Shown: piece by piece, positions 47,386-52,950 of the stretch
Layout: the number at the start of each line of letters is the position of its first letter
Numbering within the stretch: the stretch's first letter is position 1
DNA from: CAYSPG01 sp964432885
GTDB lineage: Bacteria > Bacteroidota > Bacteroidia > AKYH767-A > OLB10
Direction of reading: 5' to 3'
Assembly: GCA_964432885.1 (NCBI GenBank)
Contig: CAYSPG010000026.1
Location: 1 to 52,950 of the forward strand
Length of the DNA stretch: 52,950 nt
The notes under the pieces: generated by a model
Database searches by the model: none
Seen by the model: the letters and a program-made list of their open reading frames with translations, nothing else
Told to the model about the DNA's origin: nothing
Made by a program: the position numbers and the translations under genes

Positions 47386-48393
47386 TTATTCTGCCAATGA
47401 ATTAATACGCTTATGCATGATTTTAAACCACAAAGGCGGATACAATGCAAAATAAATCATGTTTACATATCCGCCTGGTAAAACGGGTGCGCTTTCGTAA
47501 CTTTTTAAGGTATGATAAGGTTTGCTTGCATGGTAATGATGGTCGGCATGGCGGCTAAGGTCAATTAAAAAATAGCGGCTAATAACTTTATCGGTTTGCC
47601 ACGAGTGTTTTTCGGTAACACGTTCACCATCTTTTCTGGTTAGTCCGTAATGCTCAATATAATTAGTGTACTCAAGCAAAAAGTTGGCTATTAAGGCCTG
47701 TAAAATAAAAACGGCTACGGCTTTTAGCCCTACTGTTTCGTAAATGCCATAACAAAACACAACTGTTAAAGCCACAGAACTAATTACATAATGCGATAGA
47801 AAAAAAACAACAGGGTTTACATTTTTTAAACGTACACTCTCCATCTTATTCGATTCCATAATTTGACCGGATATACTACGTATAAAAAAAAGGTAAACAC
47901 TTTCGCCATAACGTGCTGTGGCATGGTCGCGGTGCGTGCCAACCCATTTATGGTGCACGCGAAGGTGGTCAACAAAAAAATAAAAATTGCATGCGGTAAA
48001 TAATAAAAACTTACCCAAAAACCGGTGAAAAAAACTATTGCGGTGTATTAGCTCGTGTGCAACTACAATGGATGATGCACCAGAATTTATTCCGGTAGAA
48101 AGGGCCATAAGCAGATACTGTAAAACAGTAAACTCATACGCCCACACACTATATATTAATGAAGCAATGCAAAGTACTTGTATAGATACATGCATGTAGA
48201 GAATGGCATCAGGAAAAAATGTGTTTTGATCTACTTCATTGCTCCTGTTTTCAGTAAGCAGTGTTTCTAACAGCGCTAAAATTATCAGCGAAAAAACAGC
48301 GTTTGCAGCAACCCACCATCCACCTGCAAGGTTGCCGGCAATTACCAATAAGCCGGGCAAAAGACCTAAGAGATATTTATAATTTCGTTGCAT
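47386..48393 (-). CDS. AlkB-like integral-membrane alkane/fatty-acyl hydroxylase
   Basis: Non-haem di-iron membrane oxygenase. The 335 residues have about six membrane helices and the histidine boxes HELIHR (about 119), HLRVHHKWVGTHRDHATARY (about 146) and LSRHADHHYHASKPYHTLKS (about 285), plus the AlkB-specific NYIEHYGLTRKDGERVTEKH, then APVLPGGYVNMIYFALYPPL. These fit alkane 1-monooxygenases better than desaturases. No rubredoxin, rubredoxin reductase or alkane-degradation gene is adjacent, so the physiological substrate is unknown; medium-chain alkanes or terminal acyl chains are possible. Divergent from the M43 protease gene. Confidence 0.87.
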   Translation of the reverse strand: MQRNYKYLLGLLPGLLVIAGNLAGGWWVAANAVFSLIILALLETLLTENRSNEVDQNTFFPDAILYMHVSIQVLCIASLIYSVWAYEFTVLQYLLMALSTGINSGASSIVVAHELIHRNSFFHRFLGKFLLFTACNFYFFVDHLRVHHKWVGTHRDHATARYGESVYLFFIRSISGQIMESNKMESVRLKNVNPVVFFLSHYVISSVALTVVFCYGIYETVGLKAVAVFILQALIANFLLEYTNYIEHYGLTRKDGERVTEKHSWQTDKVISRYFLIDLSRHADHHYHASKPYHTLKSYESAPVLPGGYVNMIYFALYPPLWFKIMHKRINSLAE

Positions 48394-48656
48394 AACGATG
48401 TAAAAATACTTTTTTAAAACAGTTGCATCTCCCTAATGTTAGGGACTGCTGCCATGTATTTGGTTAGAGGCATAATGCGTCTTGCCAACAGCAATTTCTT
48501 TGTGGTGAAAAAATCAGAATTAGTTTTTTTATTGCTTTAAATGAAAAGGGGTAATAAAAAAGATAATTAATAAGGGGAGGATTAAGGTAGTTATAAATGT
48601 TCTTTTTTTAAATTGCTTTACATACTTTTACTGCACTTTTAAAAAATATAACAGAC
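48394..48656. other. Divergent spacer between the AlkB-like and M43 genes
   Basis: No gene seen in these 263 bases. A short inverted repeat CCCTAA-TG-TTAGGG (48431-48444) lies 38 bases before the AlkB-like ATG and could be an operator. TACTTTTA about 25 bases before the M43 start is one mismatch from the -7 consensus. Confidence 0.35.
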
Positions 48657-51600
48657 ATGAAAAAACACTTTATTTTAATTGCTGCTATTGCCATGCTTAA
48701 TACAGGCAATGCACCTGCACAACAAAACAAAACATCATGGCAATGTGCCGATGATGAGATTGAAAACCTGAACCGTGCCCGCATCAAAAACTATGATGCA
48801 TTGCTTGAAAAGGCGAATTGGAAACTGAAAAATTTTATTGATGCCAATTTTACTGGCAACAATAAAAATTCCGGAGGACAAAACTTAAATGCAGCAACAT
48901 ACACCATACCGGTGGTGTTTCATGTTGTGCATCCGGCCGGGCAGGCTTATGGCAGTGGGGCCAACATTTCTTATGCTCAAATAGTATCACAACTAAATGC
49001 GTTAAATGCAGCTTACTCAAAAAATTATCCGGCATATAATGGCCAGTCGCATGCATCATACGCACAAAATACAGATGTTCAATTTTGCCTGGCTCAAATT
49101 GCAATGCCTGCAACGGCCAACTGGTATGTGGGGCCAACAGGAACCGAATACGGTGTAATGCGTTATGCTGATAATACAGGTGCTACCAATCATCCCATTA
49201 CCACAACAGGAGCGCAGCAGTTGCTTGCCATCACACATCCCAATGCAACCTATTTTCCGTTTGCAAATTATTTAAATATATGGGTGGTAAATTCTATCAG
49301 CGGTTCAAGTGGCGGAACTGTAATGGGCTATGCCCCCAGGCCAATACTTTCAAGCTATCCGCTTGATGGTCTTGTGCTGCGGTCTGACATTTGTGGTGAT
49401 AACAGCACAGGCAGTTCATTTAACCTTGGTTTTGGGTTAGAAGAAGGTAAAGTTGCAGCTCATGAAGTTGGTCATTACTTTAACCTGTATCATATTTTTC
49501 AGGGCGGCTGTGCGGGTATGAATGCTGCCGGTGCAGCAGTGGATGCCTGCGATTTGAATGGAGATTTTATTTGCGATATAGAGCCAAGCACCACCACCAA
49601 TGTTCCGTGCGGCAATGTGTATAATACATGCGTTGCAAATTATACCACAGGCACTACAGCAAATGATATGACAGAAAGTTATATGTCGTATTCAGATGAC
49701 AACTGTATGAATACGTTTACACAAAACCAATGTCAGCGTATGTGGGCTACACTTACTACTATGCGAAGTAATTTATGGTCGCAGTCAAATTTAATTGCTA
49801 CCGGAATTCAGGGAGGCAACGGTTGCTTGCCATCGGTATTAACCAGCACTATAGGTTTTACCCAACAGGCATATTGCATTAATGCACCCATAACAGTAAG
49901 CAATCCAACCAACGGAAATACTGCCACATCATGGAACTGGCAGTTTCCGGGTGCTACACCTGCATCATCAACCAATTCATCAGCAACTATACAATATGCA
50001 ACAGCAGGTAATAAAACAATTTATCTTACAGTAAGCGATGGATCAAACACGGTTATTGATTCGGCAGTTATTTCTATTACTACCTGTGTGCTGGACTCGA
50101 CAAAAATGGACAGAGCAAATTGGTTTTTTGGTGCGTTTGCAAGTATGGGATTTAATACCGGCACTGCATTGCCCAATAATCTTGCTGTAGTAAATCAAAC
50201 CATTAATGGTTTTGAATCATCGGTTTCGATGAGTGACAGCAGTGGAAATCTTTTATTTTATTCGGATGGAATAAATGTATGGAACAGCAGCCATCAGCAA
50301 ATAAATTTGGCTCCTATTTTTAATCACACCACATCTACTGTGCCGGGTATAATTGGAGTTCCATATCCCGGACATCCGGGGCAGTATTATATTGTAAGTG
50401 CTCCGCCTTCTTATATAAACGATTCGTGTGCGCGCTATGTGCTGGTTGATTTAAATAACAATACGGTAAGCAACTGCCAGCGATTTACTCATCCGTCATT
50501 ACCAACCAAAATGAGCGAATGCGCAACCATCATTCCTCATTGCAATGGATTTGATTATTGGGTTATTATGCGTGGCTATCCTACTCAGAGTAATGGAAGA
50601 TTTTATTCCATACTTCTTACACAGGCGGGGCTTAGCCCGGGCCTGCAGCCGGTGGTGTCGGCAAATTTTACGGCCGAATATTCAGGCCAGCTAAAAGGAA
50701 ATCATGCAGGCGATAAGGTTATTCAGGCATTGTTTAGCCAGGGTGGTTTTGCTGTTTACGATTTTGATAATGTAACGGGTGCTGTTACCAATCAGCAAAT
50801 TGCAACAGGAAGTTTTGGCGGCATAAGTACAGGTGTTATTTTTAGTCCTAACGATAATTATATTTATTTGGATGAGGAATATGGCGGTGCTGATTTGATT
50901 TCGCAGTACGATGCCAATAACCTAAGCACACCGCGCAAAGTGCTTGGCACAAGCCTGGAGGCATTGCAGTTTGAAATTGGGCCCGACAACAATATTTACA
51001 TTGCCCAAACCGACTGGAACACTTTGTACCTTGACATGATTACCAATGCCGACTCATGGGCAAACTCAACTGTGGTTACCAATGCCGTAAATTTTACACA
51101 GATAGGAGGGGGTATGCACACTTTTGCAGGACTTCCAAATTTTATTGACGCACCCAAGCCGGCCGAGTTAACGCCTGACTTTGCTGTAAACATAATTAAC
51201 TGCACTACGGTAAACTTTACTGCCGATAATTGCTGGCAGGCATACAATGCCACCTGGAATTTTGGCGATGGAACAACAGGAACTGGTTTAAATGTAAATC
51301 ACACCTATTCGGTTAGCGGAAATTATACTGTAACACTTACACTTACTTACAGCACGTACAGTTTTCCGGCAGTGATAAAAGTTGTGTTTGTTGCAGGAAC
51401 TCCAGTTGCAAGTATTACCGGGCCCGATACAGTTTGTGTAGGCACTCCTTTTCCGGTAAATTATTCGGTGCCGTTTATTAGTGGTGCAATTTATAACTGG
51501 ACATCAAACATTGGAAACATAGTGGGTGCTGCAAACACCAATTCGGTTTCGGTTTCATATCTCAATATTGGTACCGATACGCTGCATGTAACATCATCAA

Positions 51601-52145
51601 ATGTAAGTTGCAGTACCAATGCTACCAAAGTGGTTGTTGTAGTGGCTGCACCATCAGCAAGTTTGGCATTATCGCCAAACAGTTGTTGTATAACCAACAC
51701 AGTAACTTTAACAGGCGGCTCACCTGCAGGTGGAGTTTATTTAGTAAATGGTGTTGCCACCAATCCTGTAAATGCATCATCACTTGGTGTGGGTACGCAT
51801 ACCATAACTTACCAGTACGCAAATGCAACAGGATGTTTTGCCCAGGCTACTGATACATTGCAGGTACTTGCATGTACTGGAATTAATAATCCTGATAACA
51901 ACACTTTAATATCGGTTATGCCAAACCCGTTTAACAACAAGCTTACAGTTACTCTTGCCGGAGAGTTTATTGACTGTATTACCGTGTTTGATATTGCAGG
52001 GAGAAAAGTGACGGAAATAAACGGCAACAAAACACGAAGTGTGCAATTGAACACTTCGGAATGGGAGGAAGGTGTATATGTTATCAGGCTTGTTTCAAAT
52101 CAAAAAACAACTGCTGCAAAACTGGTAACATTACAAAGAGATTAA
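48657..52145 (+). CDS. M43 (pappalysin-like) zinc metalloprotease with PKD domains and T9SS tail
   Basis: Secreted protease of 1,162 residues. Signal peptide MKKHFILIAAIAMLNTGNAP (cut near AQQ). An N-terminal prodomain-like part is followed by YTIPVVFHVVHPAGQAYGSG and the zinc site HEVGHYFNLYHIF (HExxHxxxxxH, His269), cysteine-rich GGCAG...DACDLNGDFICD, and the Met-turn SYMSYSDDNCMNTFTQNQ. Then come a PKD-like domain (about 400-470, SWNWQFPGATPASS), a seven-bladed PD40-like region (about 485-830; WFFGAFASMGFNTGTALPNN, GNLLFYSDGINVWN), a PKD domain (about 840-910, ATWNFGDGTTGTGL), and Ig-like repeats. A type A sorting domain closes it (ISVMPNPFNNKLTVTLAGEF, VFDIAGRKVTEI). Probably degrades external protein for nutrients. 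Confidence 0.92.
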   Translation: MKKHFILIAAIAMLNTGNAPAQQNKTSWQCADDEIENLNRARIKNYDALLEKANWKLKNFIDANFTGNNKNSGGQNLNAATYTIPVVFHVVHPAGQAYGSGANISYAQIVSQLNALNAAYSKNYPAYNGQSHASYAQNTDVQFCLAQIAMPATANWYVGPTGTEYGVMRYADNTGATNHPITTTGAQQLLAITHPNATYFPFANYLNIWVVNSISGSSGGTVMGYAPRPILSSYPLDGLVLRSDICGDNSTGSSFNLGFGLEEGKVAAHEVGHYFNLYHIFQGGCAGMNAAGAAVDACDLNGDFICDIEPSTTTNVPCGNVYNTCVANYTTGTTANDMTESYMSYSDDNCMNTFTQNQCQRMWATLTTMRSNLWSQSNLIATGIQGGNGCLPSVLTSTIGFTQQAYCINAPITVSNPTNGNTATSWNWQFPGATPASSTNSSATIQYATAGNKTIYLTVSDGSNTVIDSAVISITTCVLDSTKMDRANWFFGAFASMGFNTGTALPNNLAVVNQTINGFESSVSMSDSSGNLLFYSDGINVWNSSHQQINLAPIFNHTTSTVPGIIGVPYPGHPGQYYIVSAPPSYINDSCARYVLVDLNNNTVSNCQRFTHPSLPTKMSECATIIPHCNGFDYWVIMRGYPTQSNGRFYSILLTQAGLSPGLQPVVSANFTAEYSGQLKGNHAGDKVIQALFSQGGFAVYDFDNVTGAVTNQQIATGSFGGISTGVIFSPNDNYIYLDEEYGGADLISQYDANNLSTPRKVLGTSLEALQFEIGPDNNIYIAQTDWNTLYLDMITNADSWANSTVVTNAVNFTQIGGGMHTFAGLPNFIDAPKPAELTPDFAVNIINCTTVNFTADNCWQAYNATWNFGDGTTGTGLNVNHTYSVSGNYTVTLTLTYSTYSFPAVIKVVFVAGTPVASITGPDTVCVGTPFPVNYSVPFISGAIYNWTSNIGNIVGAANTNSVSVSYLNIGTDTLHVTSSNVSCSTNATKVVVVVAAPSASLALSPNSCCITNTVTLTGGSPAGGVYLVNGVATNPVNASSLGVGTHTITYQYANATGCFAQATDTLQVLACTGINNPDNNTLISVMPNPFNNKLTVTLAGEFIDCITVFDIAGRKVTEINGNKTRSVQLNTSEWEEGVYVIRLVSNQKTTAAKLVTLQRD

Positions 52146-52198
52146 AAAAACAGCAGGTAAAGTAAAGGGCAACCTCGAAGGAATGTTTCTTATTAATG

Positions 52199-52344
52199 AG
52201 ACCCCTCGGCAAGCTCGGGGTAACAGTTAGGTGATTTGATAAAGCAAGAGGGGAAAAATATGCGATTGCCTTTGGCAATCGCATATTTTTCCCCTCTTGC
52301 AATTTTAAATTTAATTATGTCACCCCGAGCTTGCCGAGGGGTCT
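52199..52344. repeat. Nested long palindromes downstream of the protease gene
   Basis: The inner pair is perfect: 27-bp arms 52244-52270 and 52274-52300 with loop TTT (arm starts GCAAGAGGGGAAAAATATGC). The outer pair is also perfect: 23-bp arms 52199-52221 and 52322-52344 (AGACCCCTCGGCAAGCTCGG, then GGT). The outer arms are themselves partly palindromic (ACCCC-GAGCTTGC-CGAGGGGT), a common Bacteroidota dispersed repeat. The right arm is followed by TTTTTTTGAGC, so this is also a strong terminator on the plus strand. Confidence 0.9.
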
Positions 52345-52381
52345 TTTTTTGAGCTAACAATACTTTTGATACACCCTTTTT

Positions 52382-52753
52382 TTATTGCATGCCTCCTCTT
52401 ACCCAGCAGGTAATTTTTTCAATAGTAGCATCGTCTAATTTTCCGCGCATGCGTGGCATTTTATCAAAACCTTTTTCGTGATTAATGGCGCCCAAAAAAG
52501 ATTTGTCGGCAGCGGCATCTTTTACACCTTCGAATGAGCTTAAATCAATGCCATGTGCTTTGCGCTTGGCACTATGGCACGAGTTACCACAACTTTCGTC
52601 AATGATAGGTTTAATATCGGCAGCGTAAGTAGGGCTGGTGGTGCAGTTAATTTCTTTGGGTGCTACAACCGTTTTTTGTGTTTTGCACGATGTAATTATT
52701 GTTGCCAAAGCCATAAGGCCGACAACGGGAAGTAGAATTTTTTGAGTGTTCAT
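52382..52753 (-). CDS. Small c-type cytochrome lipoprotein with an odd haem motif
   Basis: 123 residues. Lipoprotein signal peptide with lipobox ending in ITSC (Cys23), so the protein is membrane-tethered in the periplasm or outer membrane. A cytochrome c-like domain follows: YAADIKPIIDESCGNSCHSA, then HGIDLSSFEGVKDAA, FDKMPRMRGKLDDATIEKIT and CWVRGGMQ. In Bacteroidota relatives the motif is usually CxxCH with 'M-P---L---ei-ti-kWi-nG'; here it is CGNSCH, that is CxxxCH, and there is an extra Cys near the end. Probable electron transfer role; partner unknown. Its gene lies beyond the long palindrome. Confidence 0.7.
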   Translation of the reverse strand: MNTQKILLPVVGLMALATIITSCKTQKTVVAPKEINCTTSPTYAADIKPIIDESCGNSCHSAKRKAHGIDLSSFEGVKDAAADKSFLGAINHEKGFDKMPRMRGKLDDATIEKITCWVRGGMQ

Positions 52754-52828
52754 ATCTTGTTTATTTCAGCCCGAAGATACTATTGTTAATCATTGTTGTC
52801 TGATTAAAACTTCAAATTTTGTTTTTGG

Positions 52829-52856
52829 ATGCCTCGACTTCGCTCGGCATGACAGT
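52829..52856. repeat. Palindromic dispersed repeat near the window end
   Basis: GCCTCGACTTCGCTCGGC, with outer ATG/CAT bases (ATGCCTCGAC...CGGCATGAC), is a hairpin-forming sequence of a type common between Bacteroidota genes. The rest of 52754-52950 is AT-rich with no gene visible; the last ~40 bases are almost only A/T. Confidence 0.6.
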
Positions 52857-52950
52857 ATTTAATTATTTTGATGGGAGGGAGGTGGGCTTACTTTTTTTAG
52901 TAGGCAAAAAAATAAAAAACCACACACAAATAAATAAAAAAAAAAATTAA

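Overview
The window reads as a chromosome segment of a Bacteroidota bacterium, probably of the Chitinophagales/Sphingobacteriales type. The reasons are: about eight secreted proteins end in type IX secretion (T9SS) sorting domains (type A tails with a PNPA/PNPF motif and one type B, gliding-motility-associated CHU_C tail); promoter-like boxes fit the Bacteroidota form TAnnTTTG; Shine-Dalgarno sites are mostly absent; and the short spacers are filled with palindromic or quasi-tandem dispersed repeats. It is AT-rich. Most genes are ordinary core or surface genes. No prophage, integrative element, insertion sequence with transposase, or CRISPR array was seen.

Layout. 1-2,230: the tail of a T9SS cargo gene followed by two decayed T9SS cargo genes (one frameshifted, one with two in-frame stops). 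2,344-6,500: topoisomerase IV genes parE-parC on the minus strand, bracketed by perfect 33-bp inverted repeats; parE carries an in-frame palindromic insertion. 6,879-9,406: a TonB-like protein, then an NfeD-like protein and flotillin-like FloA. 9,432-10,082: a promoter, a defective tRNA copy, tRNA-Arg(ACG), a GIY-YIG nuclease gene whose stop codon lies in a third tRNA-like copy, and a strong terminator. 10,109-17,857: a 2,582-residue PKD/Ig-like adhesin. 18,221-25,085: idi, a T9SS cargo protein, an OmpA/TPR/PD40 protein and an AsmA-like protein. 25,215-30,819: a membrane TPR protein, CtlX-type amidinohydrolase, GAPDH, lipoyl synthase and a pRiA4b ORF-3-like protein. 31,021-35,833: CCA-adding enzyme, NeuB-like synthase, Kdo-transferase-like WaaA, NeuA-like cytidylyltransferase and TsaC. 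35,959-43,639: kelch T9SS protein, zinc phospholipase C-like protein, PQQ-type sugar dehydrogenase, DUF3857-like protein and GH57. 43,822-48,393: ABC-F protein, DEAD-box helicase and AlkB-like hydroxylase. 48,657-52,753: M43 metalloprotease, a nested palindrome and a small cytochrome c lipoprotein.

The most unusual region is 9,517-10,047. Three copies of one tRNA-Arg sequence lie in a row. In the first and third, the 17-nt anticodon arm is replaced at the same place by a 20-nt segment built on a CCCGAAC/GTTCGGG hairpin; the third has a second hairpin in the T arm and follows a GIY-YIG gene. Other points worth checking are palindromes inserted inside coding sequence, two ~90-bp copies of a repeat whose ends carry stop codons, the 33-nt complementarity of the two flanks of parE-parC, and a NeuB-like/WaaA/NeuA-like group that may make and transfer a Kdo-like or nonulosonic sugar.

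All calls rest on reading the sequence and recalled family motifs; no database search was possible.
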